From contig CAYLMK010000005.1 of assembly GCA_964384945.1 (NCBI GenBank), forward strand, positions 283,210 to 347,209: 64,000 nt of DNA, in the 5' to 3' direction. Under the pieces are notes generated by a model. That model saw nothing but the letters and a program-made list of their open reading frames with translations. It made no database searches and was not told where the DNA came from. Both the position numbers and the translations under genes were made by a program. Positions 9,094-17,286 of the stretch are shown here, piece by piece (within the stretch, counting starts at the first letter, position 1; each line of letters starts with the position of its first letter). This DNA is from S015-6 sp964384945. GTDB lineage: Bacteria > Desulfobacterota > DSWW01.

Positions 9094-9610
9094 CTACGGC
9101 CCGGCATCCGTTCGCGGGTACATTCCGAAGAGAGAGCCGGAAAGGCGATTTTCGGGCATACGGGGGCGCTGACCATGCTGAGAACCGCCTCGTAGGGCCG
9201 CATCAACACTCCCCGTGGGCGGGAGGCGCCTGGGAGAAGTCGTCCTCCTCTTTTGCTTGATTTCCCTTGAGCAGGGATCCGGTTCCAAACCGGTTGGAAC
9301 CCCATCGTCAGCATCGCGTTCTCGCTCCCTGCCCCGGGTGGAATTCGCATAAGCGCCATAGCAGCGCACAGACTGCTGTCCTCTTTCCGGGAGGTGGCTT
9401 CCCATGGCGGCCAGCCATTCGGGAGCCTCGTAGCTCTTCTTCTCCTTTCTGTCCTTGGAGAAGTACATGACCTTGGCCTCCTCAGGTCTGCATTCCATCC
9501 TCTTCCTCCAAGGTTCTCAAATGGAATTTCGGGGCAGGCCGGAAACCTCCCCTGCCGCGGAAGCAGCCGTCGGAGCAGAGCACATGGATATGCGGGTGCA
9601 AGCGTTGGAG
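9094..9610 (-). pseudogene. IS91-family (HUH) transposase relic
   Basis: On the minus strand, one frame near 9559-9600 reads 'LHPHIHVLCSDGCF', the HUH motif of IS91-type rolling-circle transposases. A second frame (9094-9498) reads 'MYFSKDRKEKKSYEAPEWLA', 'AAMGSHLPERGQQ' and 'RCYGAYANSTRG', which match the conserved C-terminal part of the same proteins. The central region and the catalytic Tyr residues are missing and the frame changes between the two blocks, so this is a decayed fragment. It ends against the truncated MazF-like toxin and starts right after the MeaB stop codon, so it marks the lower edge of the catabolic island. Confidence 0.6.
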
Positions 9611-9620
9611 AAGAAAAGAA

Positions 9621-10619
9621 TCAAGAAGGCTTCATAGCGGGGAAAAGCCTTGCAAGGATCCCTTCCGCAATCCCATAGATGCATTCCTGCTGCATGGAGG
9701 CCCGTCGGGCGATCTCTTCAAGCCCGGCGTCTCCAACAATGTGCTTCAGCATGTAGTCCATGGTTCCCTGTTTGACCAGTTCCACAATCTTCTCCCGGGC
9801 GATCCCCTGCTTTCTCCGGGCAAGCTCTCCGATCTTCTCGATGTGGCCCTTGTGCCTCCAGATTTCCTTGAGCAATCCGTCGACGCCTTCGCCCGAGATC
9901 CCGTTCGTTTGCACGATCGGAGGCCTCCAGGACTTCTCCCGCAGTTCCATGTCCAGCATCAGATCGATCTGCAGCGCAATCTCTTCGCCGCCCTTGTCCA
10001 TCTTGTTGACTACATGGATATCCCCGATCTCCATAATCCCGGCCTTCTGGATCTGGATGAAATCCCCCATTCCCGGAACCGAAACCAGGATGATTGTGTA
10101 CGCGAGCTTGACAAAGTCGAGGTCGGTCTGGCCCGCCCCGCAGCTCTCCACGATGATTACCTCCTTGCCAAAGGCTTCGTAGAGGCTGCAGATGGCAAAG
10201 GCGGCCCTGGCCAGTCCGCCGGTGGCACCGCGCGTAGCGATGCTGCGGACGAAGACTTCGGGCACACTCGTAAGCTCGTTCATGCGCACCCGGTCACCCA
10301 GAAACGCCCCGCCGCTGAAGGGCGAGGTCGGATCAATGGACAGGATCCCCACACTCCTGCCCTGCTGGACGATTCTCCTCGCCAGCTGGTTGACCAGCGT
10401 GGACTTCCCTGCCCCCGGGCTTCCGGTAACGCCGATGACATAGGCTTGCCGATCAAAGGAATCCGGCCCAAGCTTTTCAAAGATGGTCTTTGCCCGGCCA
10501 GGGTGGTTCTCGACGAGGGAAATCAGCCTGGCAAGGGCCTTTCGATCCCGGCTCCGAAAATTCCGGACCAGGCTTTCCAGGTTTTTCCCAGATACACTCG
10601 GAACAAACGCGGCATCCAT
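9621..10619 (-). CDS. meaB: MeaB/ArgK-type GTPase, acyl-CoA mutase chaperone
   Basis: A 332-residue G3E-type P-loop GTPase. The Walker A motif sits in 'GVTGSPGAGKSTLVNQLARR', the Mg-binding segment in 'SIDPTSPFSGGAFLGDRVRM', and the specificity motif in 'VNKMDKGG'. MeaB proteins gate loading of intact adenosylcobalamin into B12-dependent acyl-CoA mutases and protect or release damaged cofactor. Its position directly after the two mutase subunit genes (28 bp downstream of the B12-binding subunit) identifies its client. The length is normal for the family. It is the last intact gene of the 24-kb minus-strand block. Confidence 0.93.
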   Translation of the reverse strand: MDAAFVPSVSGKNLESLVRNFRSRDRKALARLISLVENHPGRAKTIFEKLGPDSFDRQAYVIGVTGSPGAGKSTLVNQLARRIVQQGRSVGILSIDPTSPFSGGAFLGDRVRMNELTSVPEVFVRSIATRGATGGLARAAFAICSLYEAFGKEVIIVESCGAGQTDLDFVKLAYTIILVSVPGMGDFIQIQKAGIMEIGDIHVVNKMDKGGEEIALQIDLMLDMELREKSWRPPIVQTNGISGEGVDGLLKEIWRHKGHIEKIGELARRKQGIAREKIVELVKQGTMDYMLKHIVGDAGLEEIARRASMQQECIYGIAEGILARLFPAMKPS

Positions 10620-10647
10620 GCTGACCCACTCCTGCGTGGACTCCTCC

Positions 10648-11061
10648 TTACTGAGCCACGTCTTTGCTTCTGACGTTCTGCTCGATGAACTCGACGATTT
10701 CCGGGATCATGGTCCCGGGCCCAAACACCTCGGCCACACCCACCTCCTTCAATGTCTGGAAATCTTCACAGGGGATGGCGCCTCCCACCAGGACCATGAA
10801 GTCGTCCTTTACTTCTTCCTGACGGAGACGTTCCATCAGCCGCCGGACGTACCCGACGTGAGCCCCCGAGTGGATGCTCAGCCCGATCACATCAATGTCT
10901 TCCTGGATCGCCGATTCCACGATCTCATCCACGGATTGGAAGCCGCCGAATATCACCTCCATCCCGGCATCCCTCAGACCCCTGGAAATCGTCACGATCC
11001 CCCGCCAGTGCCCATCGGTGCCGGGCTTCGACATCAATACCTTGATCTTTGTCCCCGACAT
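10648..11061 (-). CDS. B12-binding subunit of acyl-CoA mutase
   Basis: A 137-residue cobalamin-binding domain protein. The base-off B12 motif D16-x-H18-x-x-G21 is present in 'GTDGHWRG', followed by 'GLSIHSGAH' and 'VLVGGAIP', which line the nucleotide-tail pocket. His18 should replace dimethylbenzimidazole as the lower cobalt ligand. It pairs with the large catalytic subunit encoded 34 bp upstream, as in two-component mutases such as isobutyryl-CoA or 2-hydroxyisobutyryl-CoA mutase and archaeal methylmalonyl-CoA mutase. The substrate is decided by the large subunit, whose active site is non-standard. Confidence 0.9.
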   Translation of the reverse strand: MSGTKIKVLMSKPGTDGHWRGIVTISRGLRDAGMEVIFGGFQSVDEIVESAIQEDIDVIGLSIHSGAHVGYVRRLMERLRQEEVKDDFMVLVGGAIPCEDFQTLKEVGVAEVFGPGTMIPEIVEFIEQNVRSKDVAQ

Positions 11062-11095
11062 GGCCTCTGCCCTCTTTCCGCTTGTCCAGTGCTCT

Positions 11096-12778
11096 TCACA
11101 CTACGATCGGGGGCTCCCACGTGCCGTATACCTGCCGGTACACGTCGCAGATCTCCCCCACGGTCGCCACCCGCGTGGCTCCCATCATTGCCTCCATTAC
11201 ATTCTCCCCGCCTTCCACCGCTCCCCGGAGTCTATCGATCGCTTTGGCATACTCCCTTTGTCCTCGTTCCCTTCTCAGCTTGTCGATCCTTTCTTGCTCG
11301 ATCCGCATAGCCTCCGGATTCGTCCGAAAGACGTTCGGCACGTGGTGCGCCCGCCTGTCCGCATACAGGTTCACGCCTATCATGCCCTCCGTACCCGCCT
11401 CGATGTTCGCCTGGCGCTTCTTGAAGGCATCTCTCATTTCCCGATACAGCCAGCCCGACTCCAGGGCCTTGACGATCCCCCCAGCCTTCTCGATCACATC
11501 CATGTACTGCCAGACCCTCTTCTCGATTTCGGCCGTGAGATGCTCCACGAAGTAGGAACCCGCCAACGGATCGATCGTATTGACCACCCGCGTCTCGTCC
11601 TGGATCACCTGTTGTGTCCTCAGGGCCAGCAGGACCGCCTCCTTGCTCGGCAGGCAGATCGCCTCGTCGTAGCTGTTCGTGTGCAAGGACTGGCAGCCGC
11701 CGATCACCGCCTCTAGCGCCTGATAGGCCGTCCTCACCACGTTCACCATCGGCTGCTGCGCAGTCAGGGAACTGCCCGCCGTCTGGATGTGGAACCGGAA
11801 CTCATAAGACCGCCTGTCCTTGCACCCGTATCGGTCCTTCATCAGCCTGTACCAGATCCTTCTGGCGGCCCGGTACTTGGCGATCTCCTCAAAGAAATCC
11901 TTGTGGGCCGCAAGATGAAAGGCCAGACGGTTCACGAATCGGTCCGGGTCATGACCCCTTCGGATGAGCTCATCGATGTGGGCGATTGCGTTGGCAAAGA
12001 CGAAGCCGAGTTCCTGCACCGCATCGATCCCGCCCTCCCGGTAGTTGTAACCGGTGAAGTTGATCGGGTGCCAAAGCGGCACGTGGTCCTGGGCCGTCGT
12101 ATATTCGATGAGGTCGCACGCGAACCGCAGGAGGTGAGGGGGCGCCACGTTCCGGTAGGGCACATACCCCAGCGTCTGGGTGAGGATGTCGTTCTGGCAG
12201 GTCCCCCGGACTTGTTTCAGATCTAGCCCCTTGTCCGCGCAGCAGTTGAAGTACATCGCACAGATCGGAGCCGACGAAAACGGCTCCACCACCAGGGCCA
12301 CGCTCACCTTATCGTGGGGGATGCCGTCCGTCAGGGCGAACATGGAATTGAGACAATACAGGGGAACCCCGGTGGTCCCGACTTCGAGGTCTCCCCGCTC
12401 GTCATCCGGGTCCAGCCCGTTGAAGGTCAACGCATCCACGGCCGCGCTGAAGCCCGTCTCCCCGTTCTCATAGAGGAATTTCCAGCGCCGGTTGGTCTCC
12501 TCCGGCGTGCCGTGTCCCGAGAAAAGCCGCATCGTCCACGACCTGCCTCTGTACATGGTGGGGTAGATCCCCCGCACGTAGGGCGGCTCCCCCGGAAACC
12601 CGATATCCCGCAGGTAATCGATCTCTTGAACGTCCTCAGGGGTGTAGAGTCTCTTGATCGGAATACCGGAGTCCGTGACGAACTGCTCGCAGGGCCTCTT
12701 TTCCTGGAGGCCCGCCCCTTTCCGATTCCACTCCTCGGCTGCCTCCCGGATTTTCTCCAATTCCTTCCTGTCGAACAT
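11096..12778 (-). CDS. Acyl-CoA mutase large subunit with atypical active site
   Basis: A 560-residue TIM-barrel subunit of an adenosylcobalamin-dependent acyl-CoA mutase ('YPTMYRGRSWTMR' near residue 72, 'GTCQND' at 192, 'SLHTNSYDEAI' later). Compared with Propionibacterium methylmalonyl-CoA mutase, Tyr89 is Phe86 and Arg207, which binds the substrate carboxylate, is Tyr205. His244, next to the radical intermediate, is Asn245, and Gln197 is kept as Gln195. The neighbouring 'RQYAGF' block reads 'RLFSGH'. It is therefore unlikely to use methylmalonyl-CoA; a bulkier or non-carboxylated acyl-CoA is inferred. The ATG at 12778 (GGGGAGA upstream) is preferred to one 33 bp further up. A small subunit and MeaB follow. 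Confidence 0.88.
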   Translation of the reverse strand: MFDRKELEKIREAAEEWNRKGAGLQEKRPCEQFVTDSGIPIKRLYTPEDVQEIDYLRDIGFPGEPPYVRGIYPTMYRGRSWTMRLFSGHGTPEETNRRWKFLYENGETGFSAAVDALTFNGLDPDDERGDLEVGTTGVPLYCLNSMFALTDGIPHDKVSVALVVEPFSSAPICAMYFNCCADKGLDLKQVRGTCQNDILTQTLGYVPYRNVAPPHLLRFACDLIEYTTAQDHVPLWHPINFTGYNYREGGIDAVQELGFVFANAIAHIDELIRRGHDPDRFVNRLAFHLAAHKDFFEEIAKYRAARRIWYRLMKDRYGCKDRRSYEFRFHIQTAGSSLTAQQPMVNVVRTAYQALEAVIGGCQSLHTNSYDEAICLPSKEAVLLALRTQQVIQDETRVVNTIDPLAGSYFVEHLTAEIEKRVWQYMDVIEKAGGIVKALESGWLYREMRDAFKKRQANIEAGTEGMIGVNLYADRRAHHVPNVFRTNPEAMRIEQERIDKLRRERGQREYAKAIDRLRGAVEGGENVMEAMMGATRVATVGEICDVYRQVYGTWEPPIVV

Positions 12779-12855
12779 GGCATCTCCCCGGGAACTGTGG
12801 CGCCGGAACACCCGGTAGTTTCAGACCCTCCCGGGCCTCCCGAGCCACACACCCG

Positions 12856-13365
12856 TCAGGTGAGAGTTCTGGCGGTTTTCACCGCAGATTGAGCGAAAGA
12901 CTCTATCCAGGTTTCGTCCGTCACATGCCCAGTCGCCTGCCGATAATCTCCTTCATGATCGCAGATCCGCTTTGCCATCGAAGCCTCGCTGAACACGTCC
13001 GCGCCATTCATGTGCTCCCGCACGAGCCGGTCCATAAAAGCCTGGAGCGCCTCGGCCATCGTATACATCTCCACAAGCTTGAACCTTGTGTTCTGGAACT
13101 TGATGATCGGCTTTCGGAAGCAGACCCTTTCCTCGCAATACCTCTTCGTCCACTCCAGCACGCCCCAGATGACTGCAAAGGAGGAGATGGCGCAGATGAG
13201 TCGCTCCTGCTGGAGCTTGATCATCATCTGGACGAAACCTTTGCCTTCCTCCGCACCGAGGAGATTCCCCTTGGGAACCCGGCACTCCTCAAAGAACAGC
13301 CGGCCGTGTCCTGTGCGCGGAGGATGATTTGTTCCACAAGGCGAGAAAGCCCTGGTCACCTGCAT
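12856..13365 (-). pseudogene. Acyl-CoA dehydrogenase fragment
   Basis: The frame reads 'GRLFFEECRVPKGNLLGAEE', 'LQQERLICAISSFAVIWG', and 'YCEERVCFRKPIIKFQNTRF', which are the middle and C-terminal helices of an acyl-CoA dehydrogenase. The N-terminal half is missing: the 112 bp before 13478 carry no recognisable dehydrogenase sequence. The C-terminal catalytic segment is replaced by unrelated residues after 'EASMAKRICDHEGDYRQ'. The product would lack both ends of the FAD domain, so this is a decayed gene. It sits inside the synthetase-crotonase-mutase operon and may preserve a formerly functional pathway step. Confidence 0.8.
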
Positions 13366-13477
13366 CCCGCGCGTTCAGCTTGCAGTGACTCCTGATTTCC
13401 TCCTCCCTGCCGACCCGTTCCAAGAGGCCATGCTGCTGCCCTCCATCTCTGTCGCTGCTCTTGGAAGACTCACAGGT

Positions 13478-14305
13478 TCACGCCTCTCGCTTCTTCTTGG
13501 ATCTCGCCTCGTAGAACCGCCGGCCGGCCTCCCGGACTTCGGGCGTGGTCATCCGAACGGACTGGCGCGCTACTTCCCATTCGAGGGCCTCTTCCAGCGC
13601 CATGCCGAGACTCCGCTCCAGGCCCTCCTTAATCTCGGCGATGGCCTCGGCAGATCTCTCGAGAAGGGTCTCGACAAGGCGCTGGACCTCGCGATCGAGG
13701 CGCTCGTCGGGAAAAGACCGATAGATGAGCCCCATGGCTGCGGCTGCTCTGCCGTCGATCGGTTCACCCAACAGGGCGAGCTCCTTGGCTCGGACCATGC
13801 CGACCATGCGCGGCAGGAAATAGGTGCCGCCGCCATCCAGGACGGCTCCGAGCTTTACGAAATGCTGGCTGAATCGCGCGTCATGGGATGCCAGGGCAAA
13901 GTCTCCTGCCAGCGCCAGGTTCGCGCCCGCGCCGTAAGCCACGCCCCTGACCTTGGTTACGATGGCCTGCGGAGCCACGCGCATGGCACGGATGATTTCC
14001 CCCATCAGCCAAACGATGTGGCGCCACTCGCTTGCCTTCAGATCGCTCACCAGGAGCGTCATGTCGGCGCCGGCGCAAAAGTTTCCTCCCGCCCCTTCCA
14101 GGATAACGACCGATGTTCCCCTTTCGGGTCCGATCTCTTCAAAGGTTCTCTTGAGCTCCTCCAAATGCCGGACATTCAGCGCATTGAAGACCTTGGGGCG
14201 GTCCATCGTCACGGTGCAGATCCGTCCTTGCCTGCGGACATGAACACACCCGTCGGTCGCTGCCGCTTCCCTTGCGTTGCCCCTGCTTCTGCCGTCTTCT
14301 TCCAT
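13478..14305 (-). CDS. Enoyl-CoA hydratase/isomerase family protein, PaaG-like
   Basis: A 275-residue crotonase-fold protein ('MDRPKVFNALN', 'NFCAGADMTLL', 'RGVAYGAGANLALAGD'). Both hydratase Glu positions are replaced (Asn and Phe), but the Asp of the segment 'KLGAVLDGGGTYFLPR' is kept, as in PaaG-type ring-opening/double-bond isomerases that use a single Asp. An isomerase role on a cyclic or unsaturated acyl-CoA is inferred. The ATG at 14305 is used; a TTG at 14332 overlapping the synthetase stop codon, with GAAGG upstream, would add 9 residues and couple translation. It lies between the acyl-CoA synthetase and the dehydrogenase relic in the mutase operon. Confidence 0.82.
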   Translation of the reverse strand: MEEDGRSRGNAREAAATDGCVHVRRQGRICTVTMDRPKVFNALNVRHLEELKRTFEEIGPERGTSVVILEGAGGNFCAGADMTLLVSDLKASEWRHIVWLMGEIIRAMRVAPQAIVTKVRGVAYGAGANLALAGDFALASHDARFSQHFVKLGAVLDGGGTYFLPRMVGMVRAKELALLGEPIDGRAAAAMGLIYRSFPDERLDREVQRLVETLLERSAEAIAEIKEGLERSLGMALEEALEWEVARQSVRMTTPEVREAGRRFYEARSKKKREA

Positions 14306-14328
14306 GCTCAGCCTTGCTTGTACGGGCC

Positions 14329-16002
14329 TCAAGTATAAAAGCCTTCGAGCAGGCCGCCGTACCGCTTGATGATCTCCCGGCGCCTCATCTTCAGGGTGGC
14401 CGTCAGCGTCCCGGACTCCTGCGAGAATTCCTCAGGGAGGATCCGCACGTACTTGACCTGCTCGTACGGAGCCAGAGCCTTGTTCTGCTCCCGAATCTCG
14501 GACTCGACGAGACCGACGACCTCGGGGCGGCTGCACAGCGTCCTGAAGTCGGCCTCGTCGATCCCCTGGGAGGACGCCCACTTGCGGATCTCGTCCGCAT
14601 CCAAGGTAACCAGGGCCGTCAGAAACGGTTTGCGGTCTCCATAGACCATCACCTGGCTGATGTAAGGGCTCGTCTTCACGACGTTCTCGACATTCTGGGG
14701 CGCTACGTTCTTGCCGCCGGCGGTGATCAGGATGTCCTTCTTGCGGTCCGTGATCCACAGAAACCCGTCCGCGTCGATCCTGCCGATGTCCCCGGTGGCG
14801 TACCAGCCGTCCTCGCTCACGGCCTCTCGGGTCTTCTCCGGATCTTTCAGGTAGCCCTTGAAGACCATGTCGCTTCGGACGAGGATCTCGCCGTCATCGG
14901 CAATCCGGAGATCCACACCCGCCGGCGCGCATCCGACGCTGCCGAATCGGTATTTCTCCGGCCGGTTGACCGAGCACATGAGGGTTTCCGTAATGCCGTA
15001 GATTTCGAGCGGCAGGATCCCCGCCGCATGAAAGAATTCGAGGATCTCCTTTGCGATGGGCGCACCGCCGGAGAGGATGACCCGGATCCTGCCGCCAAAG
15101 GCCTGTCGGATCCTCTGGGACAGGTCCTCGTCGGTCCCTTTGCCGGCTTGCCCGATAAACAGGCTGTGCACTTTCTCGAAGATCCTCGGGACGCTGTAGA
15201 AGATGGTCGGACGTATCTCTTGGAGGTTCTCCATGAGTTTGTCGACGCTTTCGGCGTACCATCCCACGGTCCCGCAAAGGGCGGAGGCCACCGCCATGAG
15301 GCGGCCGTAGATGTGGGGCATGGGGAGCCAGATGACGGCCGTGTCCTCGGGTGTGAGCACACCCCAGTCCCTGATCGTCTTGCAGATGGACAGGATGTTC
15401 CGGTGGGACAGCATCGCTCCCTTCGGAGGACCGGTCGTTCCCGAGGTGTAAAAGATGATGGCCGTGTCTTCCGGCTGTACCGATGCGGTGCGCCCAGCGT
15501 ATGGCCCTTCGGATCGCCCTTTGTTCTCCCTTCCCAACCTCAGCACCTCGACAAAAGGGATCACGTTCCGATCCGGAATTCCCTTGGGATCCATCGCGAT
15601 GTAGCCGCGTACCATCGGAAGATCGTGGCGGACCTGCTCGATCTTCCGCCATTGCGCCTCGTTCTCCAAGACGAGGAACCGGGACTCCGAGTGGTGCACG
15701 ATATGCTGGACCTGCTGGGGAGTATTCGAGTGGTAGACCCCAACCGACACGCCTCCACCCAACAGGATCGCCTTGTCTGCGAGGTCCCACTCTTCCCGAG
15801 TCGTGCCGAGGATGCTCACGGGCTCCTGCCGCTCCATGCCGAGGGCCATCAGGCCGATCGCAAAGTCTCTTACCTTTTCCCCATAACCCTCCCAGGTGAC
15901 AGCCTCCCAGCCACCCTTTCGTTTCACGTGGTAGGCGGGAAGGCCGGCTCTTGCACGAAACAGATACTCGTACATCCTGTTCAGCGTATCGAATTCCATC
16001 AC
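14329..16002 (-). CDS. AMP-forming acyl-CoA synthetase, long-chain type
   Basis: A 557-residue ANL-superfamily enzyme. The phosphate-binding loop is 'FYTSGTTGPPKGAM', the adenylate motif 'EIYGITE', and the C-terminal hinge region 'ATGDIGRIDADGFLWITDRKKD'. The overall layout resembles long-chain FadD15-type synthetases, with a long insertion between the two N-terminal lobes. It should convert a carboxylic acid, ATP and CoA to acyl-CoA, AMP and pyrophosphate at the cytoplasmic membrane. It is the first gene of the synthetase-crotonase-mutase group. The 243 bp upstream contain no strong promoter, so it may be read from the Fe-S genes. The substrate is probably hydrophobic but is not predictable. 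Confidence 0.9.
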   Translation of the reverse strand: MMEFDTLNRMYEYLFRARAGLPAYHVKRKGGWEAVTWEGYGEKVRDFAIGLMALGMERQEPVSILGTTREEWDLADKAILLGGGVSVGVYHSNTPQQVQHIVHHSESRFLVLENEAQWRKIEQVRHDLPMVRGYIAMDPKGIPDRNVIPFVEVLRLGRENKGRSEGPYAGRTASVQPEDTAIIFYTSGTTGPPKGAMLSHRNILSICKTIRDWGVLTPEDTAVIWLPMPHIYGRLMAVASALCGTVGWYAESVDKLMENLQEIRPTIFYSVPRIFEKVHSLFIGQAGKGTDEDLSQRIRQAFGGRIRVILSGGAPIAKEILEFFHAAGILPLEIYGITETLMCSVNRPEKYRFGSVGCAPAGVDLRIADDGEILVRSDMVFKGYLKDPEKTREAVSEDGWYATGDIGRIDADGFLWITDRKKDILITAGGKNVAPQNVENVVKTSPYISQVMVYGDRKPFLTALVTLDADEIRKWASSQGIDEADFRTLCSRPEVVGLVESEIREQNKALAPYEQVKYVRILPEEFSQESGTLTATLKMRRREIIKRYGGLLEGFYT

Positions 16003-16245
16003 GTCCTCCTCCGGAGATAGACTCCCGACCCTGATGTCGGACTACCGATTCAACCTCCCAAGCGGAATCCCGGGCAGGATCATTCGAGAGCTTTCTATAG
16101 GACTGATTTCCCTATTGCGCCGGTTGTTCGGCATCCATCGTCATCAACGTTCCACTCTTGAAGCCGGTCATCTCTAGGCCCGCCCTAGCCGGTAAGTGGG
16201 GTTGTCGGAGGTTCCGCCGGGTTTCCTGCCAAGCGACTCGCCTTG

Positions 16246-17217
16246 TCAATCCGACCGCATGCACGAGCAGGCCGATCCCGCATCACCGACATCCGCCTGG
16301 AGGGGCAGAAGTTCGTGGAGATCGAGCGGGATGCCGCGTTCCGGATCCCGTTTCAAGACAATCGCATCCTTGGGGCAGATGTCCGGACACACCCCGCAGC
16401 CCATACAGTGCTCTTTTCGGACAACCGCTGGGCCGTCCCCATCGAGTGAAATCGCCCCCATCGGGCAGCGGGTCACGCAGGCCCCGCAAGACTCGCACTT
16501 TTCCGGATCCACCACGGCCAGATACCCGGAGGAGGCATCGACCTTCACCGGATTCTTCATGGGAAGGGATCTCAGGCTTCGTTCAATCTCGACCGCCGCA
16601 CAGCAGCATTTGCAACAGTTGCAGATCGCGTAGAACTGTCCTCCCATGGAATCCTTGAAGAAAGCATTGTGCATCCATCCCTTCTTGTGAAAGGCTTCCA
16701 GAAGCTGGACAGCCTCCTGCTGCGTGATTCTTCTCGGCTGGAGAGACTTGGCGTGTTCGAGGGCAAAGGAGGCGTACGGCTCCCCGATAATCATGCAAGT
16801 ATCGATCGGACTGCAGGGGTTCTTCTTCTCCAACCGGCAAGCGCAATTCATGATGACAATTGAATCGGGACACCTGATGATGATCCGGTTTGCAATCTCG
16901 TATGGCACGACACTGCTCGATGTTCTTGCGTCCACCTCCACATCCTGCCCGACAGCAACGATCTTACGGGCGTCTTGCAGTGTGACCACCTTGCCGTGGT
17001 ATCGGTCCGGAAGGTACGCCAGCAGTGGGCGGAAGAATTCCATCCGGGAGGGGGGAATCCATCTTGTAAGCCCCCTCAAAACGGGCATCAGAATCTTCAC
17101 ATACTGGTCCAGGTGAGAGAGATAGTAATAGCCGTGCAGGAAATGTCCGAATCCCTTCCACCCATGCAACTTGAAGAACGCCTTCGTGGTCTCGCGGATC
17201 AGCGGTCTTTCTTCCAT
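16246..17217 (-). CDS. Fe-S protein with CNCCxCCC motif and two [4Fe-4S] clusters
   Basis: A 323-residue cytoplasmic protein with three cysteine regions. Cys125, 127, 135 and 141 form a CxC-x7-C-x5-C group. Residues 199-206 read CNCCKCCC. Two classic ferredoxin motifs CxxCxxCxxxC start at Cys241 and Cys271. The N-terminal 110 residues ('LHGWKGFGHFLHGYYYLSHLDQY') are unlike ferredoxins and carry no known domain. It is a tandem paralogue of the next gene upstream. Because it lies inside the reductase/mutase island, an electron-transfer role towards the ATP-driven reductases is inferred, but the CNCC region could instead bind another metal. A third relative is at 36694-37707. Confidence 0.75.
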   Translation of the reverse strand: MEERPLIRETTKAFFKLHGWKGFGHFLHGYYYLSHLDQYVKILMPVLRGLTRWIPPSRMEFFRPLLAYLPDRYHGKVVTLQDARKIVAVGQDVEVDARTSSSVVPYEIANRIIIRCPDSIVIMNCACRLEKKNPCSPIDTCMIIGEPYASFALEHAKSLQPRRITQQEAVQLLEAFHKKGWMHNAFFKDSMGGQFYAICNCCKCCCAAVEIERSLRSLPMKNPVKVDASSGYLAVVDPEKCESCGACVTRCPMGAISLDGDGPAVVRKEHCMGCGVCPDICPKDAIVLKRDPERGIPLDLHELLPLQADVGDAGSACSCMRSD

Positions 17218-17286
17218 ATCGTGTCCCCCTGGTACTTATCTGCCCGGTTCCTCCTACAGGACTCCACGCCGCACTCACTCAAAGGT

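Noticed and set aside
11096..12778. Plain label 'methylmalonyl-CoA mutase'
   Set aside because: Three of four diagnostic active-site residues are replaced, so the substrate name is not supported.
14272..16020. Plus-strand frame opposite the acyl-CoA synthetase
   Set aside because: No family similarity; the minus strand carries all ANL motifs.
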